DNA from: a virus
IMG/VR virus record: IMGVR_UViG_3300034107_000446
Location: 1 to 64,000 of that record
Length of the DNA stretch: 64,000 nucleotides
Direction: 5' to 3' (one strand)
The translations under genes and the position numbers were made by a program. Shown here one piece after another: positions 8,220 to 15,406 of this stretch. Below the pieces are notes generated by a model. The model searched no databases. It was given only the letters and a program-made list of their open reading frames with translations, and had not been told where the DNA came from. Each line of letters starts with the position of its first letter. Position 1 is the stretch's first letter.

Positions 8220-8627
8220 TCAGTCCATCCGCGAGCCAGAGTAAGATTTCAGTCCGTTTGCACGGAGAACCTCTGCAAATGCACGAGCATAGGTTTCTTT
8301 TTTCTGCATGGACTGATTGAACTCCGAGATCCAGAGTTGATAACTTTTCTCGTAATCATTTTTACGGAAACCGAAGCGTTCGAGGATCTTACGCTCCTCT
8401 TTACCGGCACGAGTGTTACCTTTATTGACAGGATACACGTCAACCCAAGCAAATCCACAAACCCCGTCAGCAACATAATGCATCGGTTTGGTGCGGTCAA
8501 TCACATTCGAGAACAGAGAGGTCTCTTGACCGACAATCATCGGGACAACATTGAGTTTTTCAACGGCCGCCATACCTGCGGCATTTGCTTTTTTGCAGAT
8601 CAGTTCGAAAGTTTCGAGGTCAAGCAT
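8220..8627 (-). CDS. Conserved phage hypothetical protein
   Basis: A 135-residue protein. N-terminal helix LDLETFELICKKANAAGMAA, a core PMHYVADGVCGFAWVDVYP and a basic C-terminus. It has its own promoter and a good AAAGGAAC site. The phrase DGVCGFAWV recurs in uncharacterised phage proteins as I recall them. Function unknown. Confidence 0.65.
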   Translation of the reverse strand: MLDLETFELICKKANAAGMAAVEKLNVVPMIVGQETSLFSNVIDRTKPMHYVADGVCGFAWVDVYPVNKGNTRAGKEERKILERFGFRKNDYEKSYQLWISEFNQSMQKKETYARAFAEVLRANGLKSYSGSRMD

Positions 8628-8655
8628 GATAGTTCCTTTGTTACCTTATAGAATC

Positions 8656-8684
8656 AGTATAAACTAGTTGAAAACATTTGTCAA
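8656..8684 (-). promoter_or_regulatory. sigma70-type promoter
   Basis: TTGACA, 17 bases, TATACT, then GATTCTATAAGGTAAC. The -35 contains the stop codon of the gene at 8681-8932. Confidence 0.9.
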
Positions 8685-8932
8685 CCAAGAGATACGCGCC
8701 GCTTATAAGTTTTCCGTTGATGTTTAGGAGAACTTACATTAGCTTGAGCATTTTGGATTGCATGACGGATGATCCGAATTTCAAGATCACTCAATTTATA
8801 TTCTCTCTTCGCTACTTCGAGCCGAACTGCAAGCGCAGATGCTGCATTTGCAATTATGTCATTTGCATCTTTCTCTGCAATATTATAAAGAGGAATGAGA
8901 ATTTTACGAGCTTGGATATCATTGATGCGCAT
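8681..8932 (-). CDS. Small helical protein
   Basis: An 83-residue, mostly helical protein (MRINDIQARKILIPLYNIAE) with a very basic tail (KHQRKTYKRRVSLG), suggesting nucleic-acid binding. It has its own promoter and its stop lies in the next promoter. Family unknown. Confidence 0.6.
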   Translation of the reverse strand: MRINDIQARKILIPLYNIAEKDANDIIANAASALAVRLEVAKREYKLSDLEIRIIRHAIQNAQANVSSPKHQRKTYKRRVSLG

Positions 8933-8964
8933 CAGGTGTCCTTTCAGGTTAACCTTATAGAATC

Positions 8965-8993
8965 AGTATAAACCATTTGAAAGCAAATGTCAA
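8965..8993 (-). promoter_or_regulatory. sigma70-type promoter
   Basis: TTGACA, 17 bases, TATACT, then GATTCTATAAGGTTAAC. Drives the gene at 8681-8932. Confidence 0.9.
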
Positions 8994-8996
8994 CAA

Positions 8997-9308
8997 TTAT
9001 GTGTGTTCTACAAACTTAATTCCAGCAGCCTCGATTGCACTTCGGCAAACAGGGCAAGGTTTTGCATTCTTCTCCTCGCCTTCTTTATCAAACCGCATCA
9101 CGACAATCTTATGTGCACTATCCAGCTTTCTGCAGAGTGCAATTGCGTGAATTTCGGCATGTAGAAATTGCTTGTCAGGAAGACCGACTTTGCATGCATG
9201 ATGATTTTGGAGCGGGTGAGTTTTCACATAACTGTTCTTTCCAATCGAAAGAACTTTACCACGTTTATCATAGATAATGGCAGTAATATCGAATCGGGCT
9301 TTAGTCAT
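8997..9308 (-). CDS. Cytidine/deoxycytidylate deaminase-like protein
   Basis: A 103-residue protein with the zinc-binding signature of the deaminase superfamily: FLHAEIHAI (catalytic HAE) and, further on, KPCPVCRSAI (PCxxC). N-terminal TAIIYDKRGKVLSIGKNSY is the first beta-hairpin. It is shorter than T4 Cd (dCMP deaminase) and lacks obvious allosteric inserts, so the substrate (dCMP, cytidine or a modified base) is uncertain. It overlaps the upstream gene by eight bases. Confidence 0.8.
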   Translation of the reverse strand: MTKARFDITAIIYDKRGKVLSIGKNSYVKTHPLQNHHACKVGLPDKQFLHAEIHAIALCRKLDSAHKIVVMRFDKEGEEKNAKPCPVCRSAIEAAGIKFVEHT

Positions 9309-9576
9309 TGATCAGCAGGGCCTTCAGTTGCTTCAGGCCAGGAGTAACACAGTCAAAGCGGAGACCGGCGACTTCTTCAGCACAACGGTCAAACCCAACA
9401 AAAGCAAAAACAGCAGGTTTGCCGGTTTTCTGAGAAATGACAGTAAAACCGTAATCGGCTGCATCGTCATAAACACGCTCTAGTTTGGGATCACCAAGAC
9501 ATGAAAGTTCAGCAACAAACACGTTATTCTTGAACGAAAACTTCGAGGACGAGATCGGAGTGGGGTTCAGTAGCAT
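9301..9576 (-). CDS. Conserved phage hypothetical protein
   Basis: A 91-residue protein with a beta-rich first half (KNNVFVAELSCLGDPKLERV) and the phrase VISQKTGKPAVFAFVGFDRC. It has its own promoter, and its 3' end overlaps the start of the deaminase gene. Function unknown. Confidence 0.65.
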   Translation of the reverse strand: MLLNPTPISSSKFSFKNNVFVAELSCLGDPKLERVYDDAADYGFTVISQKTGKPAVFAFVGFDRCAEEVAGLRFDCVTPGLKQLKALLIND

Positions 9577-9604
9577 TGTATTTCCTTTGTTACCTTATAG
9601 AATC

Positions 9605-9633
9605 AGTATAAACTATTCACAGGTTACTGTCAA
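9605..9633 (-). promoter_or_regulatory. sigma70-type promoter
   Basis: TTGACA, 17 bases, TATACT, then GATTCTATAAGGTAAC. The -35 contains the stop of the gene at 9630-10013. Confidence 0.9.
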
Positions 9634-10013
9634 CACACAAGTTCGTCAAAGGTTTCCTTCATGTCGTAAGGTAGACCCAGTTCAAAGCAAATATATGAAC
9701 CACCATACCACTTGTCATTTTCAGAAAGGTCCATGGATTCGACAAGCCAACGGATCGCAGTCTCACGACTCGAAGCTCCCATATTCATAAGGAGTTCGAT
9801 CCGACCTTCGAACCGCTTGACTGCGGCTGCCTGTTCACTCCGCTCACGTGCGGCTTCCCACTCAAGTTCAACGAGCAGAGAATCCCATGTAGACTGCTTA
9901 TCTGCATCGGAAGATGCAGTCCACATTTCCCACCACACAGAATAAGGGCGATAACCGCGAGCATCTTTGTGGAGATCAGAGACAATGGATTCGTCGAAGG
10001 TATATACAGTCAT
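9630..10013 (-). CDS. Conserved phage hypothetical protein
   Basis: A 127-residue acidic protein rich in tryptophan. Phrases such as VWWEMWTASSDADKQSTWDS and ETAIRWLVESMDL look conserved, with the ending LGLPYDMKETFDELVC. It has its own promoter. Function unknown. Confidence 0.65.
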   Translation of the reverse strand: MTVYTFDESIVSDLHKDARGYRPYSVWWEMWTASSDADKQSTWDSLLVELEWEAARERSEQAAAVKRFEGRIELLMNMGASSRETAIRWLVESMDLSENDKWYGGSYICFELGLPYDMKETFDELVC

Positions 10014-10042
10014 GATCGGTTCCTTTGTTACCGTATAGAATC

Positions 10043-10071
10043 AGTATAAACTATTTGAAAACATTTGTCAA
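10043..10071 (-). promoter_or_regulatory. sigma70-type promoter
   Basis: TTGACA, 17 bases, TATACT, then GATTCTATACGGTAAC. The -35 contains the stop of the HD gene at 10068-10514. Confidence 0.9.
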
Positions 10072-10514
10072 CCGTTAAGTTTTGCTTTAATTTCAAGGAA
10101 GAACGTGTGGTACTTTGTCATTCGTTCAATGTCCTTAGGTGTCACACCCTTGAGTCGGCGGATATCAGTATTATGAGTCAAGTCTGCCATCTTGACAATC
10201 ATTGCATCTTTGCTCGAGAATACACCTTCTTTGTATTCTTCGTAGGATTGACCACGTTGTTTGGTGAGCAGTCGGACCGCATCAATGATTCGATCATTCA
10301 TACCTGCTTCACGCAATTCAATGTATGTGATCCTTGTATCTTCCACAACGTCGTGAAGAAGTGCAACACACTGAAGTTCTTCTTCAGCACTTTCAAGGAG
10401 ACCCATTACAGCGAACGGGTGTAGAATGTAAGGATTACCACCTTTGTCGAATTGCCCGTGATGGGCATTTGTTGCAATGTGGATGGCGGCGGAGAGCATT
10501 TCACCACGTTTCAT
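10068..10514 (-). CDS. HD-domain hydrolase, MESH1/SpoT-like
   Basis: A 148-residue protein that is only an HD domain. The order of motifs (NAHHGQFDKGGNPYILHPF, CVALLHDVVEDT, and MIVKMADLTHNTD) matches the (p)ppGpp-hydrolase part of RelA/SpoT and the stand-alone MESH1/SAH enzymes. Metal ligands would be the early H, the HD of LLHDVVED and the late D. No synthetase domain is present. It could remove (p)ppGpp made by the host during infection, or hydrolyse another 3'-pyrophosphorylated nucleotide or NADPH. It has its own promoter. Confidence 0.8.
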   Translation of the reverse strand: MKRGEMLSAAIHIATNAHHGQFDKGGNPYILHPFAVMGLLESAEEELQCVALLHDVVEDTRITYIELREAGMNDRIIDAVRLLTKQRGQSYEEYKEGVFSSKDAMIVKMADLTHNTDIRRLKGVTPKDIERMTKYHTFFLEIKAKLNG

Positions 10515-10550
10515 GATTTAGCCTTTCAGTTGAAGTTACCTTATAGAATC

Positions 10551-10579
10551 AGTATAAACTATACAAAGGATAATGTCAA
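10551..10579 (-). promoter_or_regulatory. sigma70-type promoter
   Basis: TTGACA, 17 bases, TATACT, then GATTCTATAAGGTAAC. Drives the MESH1-like gene. Confidence 0.9.
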
Positions 10580-10582
10580 CCA

Positions 10583-10786
10583 TTACCACCTCTTTGTGAT
10601 AACATTGTCACCACAATTTCCACAAGTAAAGCCCTCTGCACCGTCTGGACCATCTGGCCCGCCACCATAGTCCGTCCCAGACCAAAGTGTTCGGACTTCA
10701 TTCGGTGTATATTCATTGATAGCACTGCATTTCTGGCATGTTGCTTGTTTTAGTACCTTGGGATTAAATCCAACTACTTTTGCCAT
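10583..10786 (-). CDS. Zinc-ribbon protein
   Basis: A 67-residue protein with two CxxC knuckles (CQKC near residue 17, CGNC near residue 55) separated by a glycine/proline-rich loop. It could bind nucleic acid or protein. It starts behind AAAGGATAAAATA, 11 bases after the upstream stop. Confidence 0.65.
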   Translation of the reverse strand: MAKVVGFNPKVLKQATCQKCSAINEYTPNEVRTLWSGTDYGGGPDGPDGAEGFTCGNCGDNVITKRW

Positions 10787-10797
10787 TATTTTATCCT

Positions 10798-11184
10798 TTA
10801 TGCCATAATATTATCAAGGTTCATTTCAACTTCCTCAAAGCGAGGCCGAGATTGCCGACCTGCAGCATAGAACCAAACTGCACCATCAAAAAGATAGAGA
10901 TAATCAGCTCCAGCGTGATTATAACCACACTTCATGTAGACCTTTACCGAAGCATAAACAACAGGTTTTTCATTTTTGTGAACGGAAGATTCAATCGAGG
11001 CATTGAGATTTTCATTCAGCGCGGACAAGTAACCTGATTCGGCAACTGCACGAGCCCGATTGGGACTGTTATAATTGTCAACGAGTGTGCGCCCGTTACC
11101 TTCAAGATAGCCATCATAGTGGCAATATGTTGCGGTCACCGAGCCGTCTTCATTCACAATACCGATCATCGAGGGAGTACCCAT
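10798..11184 (-). CDS. Conserved phage hypothetical protein
   Basis: A 128-residue protein. The start MGTPSMIGIVNEDGSVTATY, followed by CHYDGYLEGNGRTLV, belongs to a phage family that I recognise by its N-terminal I-x-x-x-x-x-D-G-S-V-x-x-x-Y-x-H-x-D-G-Y pattern. Function unknown. It has its own promoter. Confidence 0.7.
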   Translation of the reverse strand: MGTPSMIGIVNEDGSVTATYCHYDGYLEGNGRTLVDNYNSPNRARAVAESGYLSALNENLNASIESSVHKNEKPVVYASVKVYMKCGYNHAGADYLYLFDGAVWFYAAGRQSRPRFEEVEMNLDNIMA

Positions 11185-11217
11185 AGTATAGTTCCTTTCA
11201 AGTTACCTTATAGAATC

Positions 11218-11246
11218 AGTATAAACTATTTGAAAGCAGTTGTCAA
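11218..11246 (-). promoter_or_regulatory. sigma70-type promoter
   Basis: TTGACA, 17 bases, TATACT, then GATTCTATAAGGTAAC. Drives the gene at 10798-11184. Confidence 0.9.
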
Positions 11247-11249
11247 CCA

Positions 11250-11420
11250 TTAATCGAAGAAGTTACCTTCAATCCACTTAAATTCTTTATGAGTGCAGTG
11301 CATCCAAGCACCTGGATGGTTCACTTCCAAATTACGATTGGCCTCGGCCATCGCTTTGAGATGAGTTTCTGCTTCAGTGACGAATTTCTGGTTGCCGGCG
11401 TAGAATATAAAAGTTGTCAT
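11250..11420 (-). CDS. Small hypothetical protein
   Basis: A 56-residue ORF (MTTFIFYAGNQKFVTEAETH at the start, EFKWIEGNFFD at the end). It ends four bases before the next -35 box and follows the upstream gene by 12 bases, so it fills the gap exactly. Function unknown. Confidence 0.6.
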   Translation of the reverse strand: MTTFIFYAGNQKFVTEAETHLKAMAEANRNLEVNHPGAWMHCTHKEFKWIEGNFFD

Positions 11421-11432
11421 CGTGTTTTCCTA

Positions 11433-11627
11433 TTACCAGTGATGTTGAGCAGCAGCGCCGAGTTGAATTTCACGAATCTCAAACGACTCAGAACCGCGCA
11501 ACTCGGGGTAGTGAGCGGTCTCGAACACTTCTGAAGCGGCAGTCGCAGCATCGGCGGACGAATAGACTCCGAGGATCATCTCGCCTTCGTAGGCAGTTGA
11601 GAGCATAAGTGCATATACAGTCGTCAT
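11433..11627 (-). CDS. Small hypothetical protein
   Basis: A 64-residue protein (MTTVYALMLSTAYEGEMILG). The pattern of a short beta-hairpin followed by the helix SADAATAASEVFE recurs in phage proteins that begin with a similar strand. It has its own promoter. Confidence 0.6.
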   Translation of the reverse strand: MTTVYALMLSTAYEGEMILGVYSSADAATAASEVFETAHYPELRGSESFEIREIQLGAAAQHHW

Positions 11628-11658
11628 ATCGTGTTCTCTTTCAGTTACCTTATAGAAT

Positions 11659-11687
11659 CAGTATAAACTATTTGAAAGCATTTGTCA
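11659..11687 (-). promoter_or_regulatory. sigma70-type promoter
   Basis: TTGACA, 17 bases, TATACT, then GATTCTATAAGGTAAC. The -35 contains the stop of the SWIM-type gene at 11685-11894. Confidence 0.9.
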
Positions 11688-11894
11688 ACCACAAAGTTTA
11701 GCTTCAACTTCTTTAATATGCTTACAACGTTTGAAAGACACGCAATCACAAGTAAAACCATGCGATCCCATGATTACCTTGTATGTCTTGTCACCCTTTG
11801 ACGAAAGGATATTCCAGCACATTCCGATAGCAAAGTGACATTTGGTGGCAATTTCAGTTGACGGCCAAGACTTCGGACCAGTTTTATATGCCAT
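11685..11894 (-). CDS. SWIM-type zinc-finger protein
   Basis: A 69-residue protein. The C-terminal half has FTCDCVSFKRCKHIKEVEAK, the CxCx(n)CxH arrangement of SWIM zinc fingers, which bind DNA or protein. The domain makes up nearly the whole protein. It lies between two promoter-led genes; a weak AGG-type site precedes the ATG. Confidence 0.7.
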   Translation of the reverse strand: MAYKTGPKSWPSTEIATKCHFAIGMCWNILSSKGDKTYKVIMGSHGFTCDCVSFKRCKHIKEVEAKLCG

Positions 11895-11914
11895 AGTAAA
11901 ACCTCAGTTAACTA

Positions 11915-12268
11915 TCAGATACCAAGAACTTCTCGTTCTTCAACTGTTAGTTTTGAAATAGCTGATGCTTTGAGTTCTGCTTTGCGGTGTAGTGCAGCTT
12001 CTAGCTTTAGTCGAGTTTCATCTGCAGCTTTATGCTTTTTCCACCATGTTTCGACCTTTTTTCGTGTAACTCCAGCTTCTTTCCAATCGACATTAGAAAG
12101 CCAGAGTGGCAACATGTCACTGATTTGGTCTTTACCTTCAAGTGCGGTGAATAGACCGCACAGAACTGCTTCAAAATCAGAAAGTTCCATTCCATGACGA
12201 TTTTCACGAGGAGTGGTAAGATTACGAGTACGAGTATCAGTCGGACCCCAGCCGTCTCTGCAAGGCAT
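11915..12268 (-). CDS. Conserved phage protein (MPCRD family)
   Basis: A 117-residue protein whose first residues MPCRDGWGP are typical of a phage family starting M-P-C-R-D. The remainder is helical (LSDFEAVLCGLFTALEGK, then RKKVETWWKKHKAADETR). Function unknown. The upstream promoter-like site has a poor -35. Confidence 0.65.
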   Translation of the reverse strand: MPCRDGWGPTDTRTRNLTTPRENRHGMELSDFEAVLCGLFTALEGKDQISDMLPLWLSNVDWKEAGVTRKKVETWWKKHKAADETRLKLEAALHRKAELKASAISKLTVEEREVLGI

Positions 12269-12302
12269 TTGATTTCTCCTTTATTGGTTACCTTATAGAA
12301 TC

Positions 12303-12331
12303 AGTATAAATTATTTAAGCTGCAAACATGA
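12303..12331 (-). promoter_or_regulatory. Degenerate copy of the repeated promoter
   Basis: TATACTGATTCTATAAGGTAACC is intact, but the -35 position reads TCATGT instead of TTGACA because it lies inside the last codons of the gene at 12315-12677. Activity is doubtful. Confidence 0.45.
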
Positions 12332-12677
12332 ATTTTGCCATGTCTTCGGCACACTTGTAGCGCTTGCCGTCAGCAGCTTTGAGATATATGAAAGGCATTT
12401 TGTGTGCACGAGTGTTATAACCAACAAGTTCATCACCTTTGGTATTTTTCAGTTTCAAACCTTTGAGTTTAATCATGGTTTCAAGCATCGAATCGGCTCG
12501 AGTCTTAGCACCGAGAACTTTAGCGGTCACTTTAATCTCAACTTCAGCTTCGGTGAACTTCATATTGCCGACAGCAATTTCAAGATTTGAGTCGATACCA
12601 TATTTGCTCAGGAGTGTGGACATCTCAGCGCGAAGGTTGTTGAGGTTTTTGCGGTCGAATTTTGCGAACTTGGTCAT
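12315..12677 (-). CDS. Conserved phage hypothetical protein
   Basis: A 120-residue basic protein (MTKFAKFDRKNLNNLRAEMS, then LSKYGIDSNLEIAVGNMKF). The pattern of a helix followed by two beta strands is shared with uncharacterised phage proteins. It ends LKAADGKRYKCAEDMAKFMF. It has its own promoter. Confidence 0.65.
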   Translation of the reverse strand: MTKFAKFDRKNLNNLRAEMSTLLSKYGIDSNLEIAVGNMKFTEAEVEIKVTAKVLGAKTRADSMLETMIKLKGLKLKNTKGDELVGYNTRAHKMPFIYLKAADGKRYKCAEDMAKFMFAA

Positions 12678-12708
12678 TTTGATTCTCTCTGTGTTACCTT
12701 ATAGAATC

Positions 12709-12737
12709 AGTATAAACTATTTGTAAGCAAATGTCAA
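12709..12737 (-). promoter_or_regulatory. sigma70-type promoter
   Basis: TTGACA, 17 bases, TATACT, then GATTCTATAAGGTAAC. Drives the gene at 12315-12677. Confidence 0.9.
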
Positions 12738-12740
12738 CAA

Positions 12741-13397
12741 TCAGAGTGAAACTTTTTCACGAAGTTCGATAAATTTTGGTAACCAGTCACGTGCTTTCTC
12801 CACAAAGATCTGAGCAGGTGCATCATCTACTGTCATAACAATGACAATGTTCTTTGGCAGAATACCAAGCCGCTCATAGACCATATAAGAATAACATGAC
12901 GCTTGCATAAAGTATCCATGGATCGAGTCTCGGTCTTTTGCTCGTTTGGATGTTTTGAAGTCGATAATTGCATACTCACCATCCCATTTTGCAAGACAAT
13001 CAACCCGTCCTGCAACTCTTAATTTGTCAGAATACAGTGGAAGTTCTAATCCACCGACAATTGTAATGTGCTTATCTAGATATGGCTTGATGTAATTAAA
13101 GCTTGCAATATTTGCAGGCATGTGACCTTTCTTGTAGTCAGGCCGATTCTTTAGGTAATGTTCCGCAATTTCATGGACTGCAGTCCCTCGGCGGGATGCT
13201 TGACCTGAAACTTTGGCTACTTGTTCTTCACCAACTCTGGCTTTCCAATCTTCCATCCACGATTTATCAGAACCAGCACCTAAAATTGTAGTTACGGATG
13301 GATACTTATTTCCTTCAGGTGTTGTGTAGAAACGGCCATTTTCAGTTGTTTCTGCACTCAATTCTGGTAATTCAATACCAGACATATGTTCAAACAT
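12741..13397 (-). CDS. PD-(D/E)XK nuclease, RecB/Cas4-like
   Basis: A 218-residue protein with the RecB-type nuclease order: RGTAVHEIAEHYL (His 75), GRVDCLAKW (Asp 133), AIIDFKTSK (Asp 146, Lys 148) and FMQASCYSYMV (Gln and Tyr after the core). These residues build the metal site of single-strand or end-processing exonucleases. No helicase domain or iron-sulfur cysteine cluster is visible, so it is a stand-alone nuclease. A role in recombination or in degrading host DNA is likely. It follows the 2H phosphodiesterase gene by one base. Confidence 0.8.
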   Translation of the reverse strand: MFEHMSGIELPELSAETTENGRFYTTPEGNKYPSVTTILGAGSDKSWMEDWKARVGEEQVAKVSGQASRRGTAVHEIAEHYLKNRPDYKKGHMPANIASFNYIKPYLDKHITIVGGLELPLYSDKLRVAGRVDCLAKWDGEYAIIDFKTSKRAKDRDSIHGYFMQASCYSYMVYERLGILPKNIVIVMTVDDAPAQIFVEKARDWLPKFIELREKVSL

Positions 13398-13398
13398 G

Positions 13399-13878
13399 TT
13401 ATTCCTCTATGTCTTCAATTATCAATTTATCATATTTTGGTTTGAAGTCGGGTAGTTCTATATCACTTACATCTCTTTGTTCTTTTGCATATGAAAGTGA
13501 AATATGTGGCTGATATGAAGGCCACTTATCTTCCAAACCGAGACTTTCATACTGTTCTCTTAGATCTTTGATACCGCCTGAAAGTTCTATTGAAAATACT
13601 GGAATATCTTTATCATCACCAAGAAACTTGATCCCAGTGATTATGACTTCAGTTGGAGTAATATTCTGTTCTTTATTACGAATGTTACTCTCATTAGTAC
13701 TATAAAACACTGTCGTGTGAAAGTCAAACTCTTTCGGGTCTTGTTTATCACCATTGTATTTGGCAGATAGATCAAATCTATTCTTTGTTGCCCAGTCTCT
13801 TAATTTATCTTGTGACTCTTTATCATATTGAACAGAAACGTATTTCCGTTTTGCCATAAATTCTTTTAATGTTTTCAT
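13399..13878 (-). CDS. 2H phosphodiesterase, Acb1-like
   Basis: A 159-residue protein with two H-x-T/S motifs, HTT at 54-56 (in DFHTTVFYS) and HIS at 125-127 (in YQPHISLSYA), the double signature of the 2H superfamily. Single-domain length, the N-terminal MKTLKEFMAKRKYVSVQYD and its place in a T4-like phage resemble Acb1 (T4 gene 57B), which cleaves cyclic nucleotides made by CBASS defence. A tRNA or 2'-5' ligase-type role is the alternative. Family confident; anti-CBASS function is inference. The next gene's nuclease start is one base away. Confidence 0.7.
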   Translation of the reverse strand: MKTLKEFMAKRKYVSVQYDKESQDKLRDWATKNRFDLSAKYNGDKQDPKEFDFHTTVFYSTNESNIRNKEQNITPTEVIITGIKFLGDDKDIPVFSIELSGGIKDLREQYESLGLEDKWPSYQPHISLSYAKEQRDVSDIELPDFKPKYDKLIIEDIEE

Positions 13879-14271
13879 TTATACCGCCACACTTGGTCCG
13901 CCAATAAACACCTTTGATGATCCAGTACTTATTGTATGGTCAAAAGATGTTCCTGTATTAAATTTACTTCCTATACGAACTGCTTTCTTTCCACCTATTG
14001 ATACTTTACCAGCACATAGTGAAGTAGTGGGTGCATGAAATACTGGAGCAGGTACACAGGGTAAGCCATCAGGGTGTGAAGCCATAGCATCACCTTCTAC
14101 CGCGACTAATTTGCCCTGTACAAATACTTTTGAATTGCTAGTTGATGCTGTTACTTGTGTACTTGAGACACTCCACGTCCAATATGGAGGTGGAGCACAC
14201 TGAGGACCTTTAGTCCCATCAGTACAAGCTATTTGACTCTCACCGAGAGCAAATGCGAAAGATTCTCCCAT
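13879..14271 (-). CDS. PAAR-like spike-tip protein
   Basis: A 130-residue protein rich in glycine, serine and threonine. Motifs GKLVAVEGDAMASHPDG, a PC pair, then GKVSIGGKKAVRIGSKF and an ending in TGSSKVFIGG show the repeated beta-turns of PAAR domains. PAAR proteins cap the central tail spike of contractile phages (T4 gp5.4) and help pierce the outer membrane. Its histidines and cysteines could bind the stabilising metal. It is the only structural gene I recognise in the window. Confidence 0.75.
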   Translation of the reverse strand: MGESFAFALGESQIACTDGTKGPQCAPPPYWTWSVSSTQVTASTSNSKVFVQGKLVAVEGDAMASHPDGLPCVPAPVFHAPTTSLCAGKVSIGGKKAVRIGSKFNTGTSFDHTISTGSSKVFIGGPSVAV

Positions 14272-14278
14272 ATGTTAA

Positions 14279-14302
14279 TTGGAGAGGCTTTCACCTCTCC
14301 AA
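14279..14302 (-). other. Intergenic hairpin
   Basis: A perfect 9-bp stem (TTGGAGAGG / CCTCTCCAA) with a six-base loop lies between phoH and the PAAR gene. On the minus strand it is followed by AATTAACAT rather than a uridine run, so it may be a processing or attenuation hairpin rather than a strong terminator. Confidence 0.6.
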
Positions 14303-14315
14303 CTCCTTCTTTAAA

Positions 14316-15059
14316 TTACGCTGCTTCTAGTTGTTCTTCGGCAATAATAAATTCTTTTACTAGTCCACTTCTAACAATATCATCTACAGTAAATTCAATT
14401 GTTTCGAAGCAATCTGTGCTCATTTTGTCAATAACTTTTTTAAAGTGTCTTAGACCTGAAACATCTAGTCTATTTTTTGATGTTGCAAGATCATCCTGTT
14501 TCGTGTCACCGCAAAGAATAATTCTGGAACTTTCTCCGACTCTCGTCATAATTGTTCTAAGTTCATCCCATCTCATATTTTGGCATTCATCAACAATAAT
14601 AAGAGCATTGTCAAATGTCAAACCCCTAATAAAGGATGTACTCATAAATCGAATCATATTTTTCTGCTTCATGATTTGATATGCATCACCTCGTTCAAAC
14701 AGATCATTTACAATATCAACATATGGTGCTTCAAAATACGACATCTTTTCCTGTGCACCACCCGGCATGTGACCTTGTTCACGTGATTGAACAGATGATC
14801 TAACGACTATAATCTCCTTGTATTGTTTTTTTGCCATAACGTCTTTAAGTGCCAAATAGAGAGAAATGTAAGTTTTTCCGGTACCTGCCGAACCTACTGC
14901 CAAAATATTCTTGCCATTATTATATGCATCAAATAATTTTGTTTGCGTATCTGTAATAGGTTCAATCCGTTTCATGCCAAATTTTGTATCTATCAGATAA
15001 TCAGTTTCTCTAACGACTTGGGTTCTTTTTGTTTTTGTCAGACGTTTTCTAGTTGACAT
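14316..15059 (-). CDS. phoH: PhoH-like ATPase
   Basis: A 247-residue P-loop protein. Walker A is GSAGTGKT (about residues 56-63), Walker B is ALIIVDECQNM, and the intervening IIVVRSSVQSREQGHMPGG is the PhoH signature. PhoH proteins are predicted RNA helicases/nucleases, frequent in T4-like and marine phages; their role in infection is unsettled. Length is close to the usual phage size. The ribosome binding site is CAGGAG, seven bases before the ATG. Confidence 0.92.
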   Translation of the reverse strand: MSTRKRLTKTKRTQVVRETDYLIDTKFGMKRIEPITDTQTKLFDAYNNGKNILAVGSAGTGKTYISLYLALKDVMAKKQYKEIIVVRSSVQSREQGHMPGGAQEKMSYFEAPYVDIVNDLFERGDAYQIMKQKNMIRFMSTSFIRGLTFDNALIIVDECQNMRWDELRTIMTRVGESSRIILCGDTKQDDLATSKNRLDVSGLRHFKKVIDKMSTDCFETIEFTVDDIVRSGLVKEFIIAEEQLEAA

Positions 15060-15089
15060 GTAAACTCCTGTTATTGATTAAGAGTAAAT

Positions 15090-15326
15090 TTAAAACGTAT
15101 TGATACTATCCTTCTTATGATGGTGTCTTACGTTCCTTAGAACATCACGAAAACCGTCGTCGGGCTTTCTTATCCCAAGACGGACCGGGTCACCGAATCC
15201 CGGAAACTTATTAAAAATTTGTGTGATATGAGAATTGTCTTCTAAATAACCCGCAAGTTCTGAGTATTTCAGAACTACTTCAAACTCTTCTTGAGTGTTG
15301 TCATTTCGCATAGAGTAGATTGGCAT
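15090..15326 (-). CDS. Conserved T4-like phage protein
   Basis: A 78-residue protein. MPIYSMRNDNTQEEFEVVLK, then PGFGDPVRLGIRKPDDGFRD and a histidine cluster (RHHHKK). It looks like a FmdB-type regulator domain that has lost its cysteines, and close relatives sit in other T4-like phages. Function unknown. It lies between phoH and a strong terminator. Confidence 0.65.
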   Translation of the reverse strand: MPIYSMRNDNTQEEFEVVLKYSELAGYLEDNSHITQIFNKFPGFGDPVRLGIRKPDDGFRDVLRNVRHHHKKDSINTF

Positions 15327-15337
15327 TTAGTCTCCTA

Positions 15338-15371
15338 TAAAAAAATGGGGTCGGCTTTGTAGACCGACCCC
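15338..15371 (-). terminator. Intrinsic terminator
   Basis: On the minus strand GGGGTCGG, a nine-base loop and CCGACCCC are followed by ATTTTTTT. It ends transcripts coming from the two HAD-phosphatase genes. Confidence 0.9.
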
Positions 15372-15406
15372 GTATCAAAATATCATTATTCCTACGATCT
15401 ACAAGT

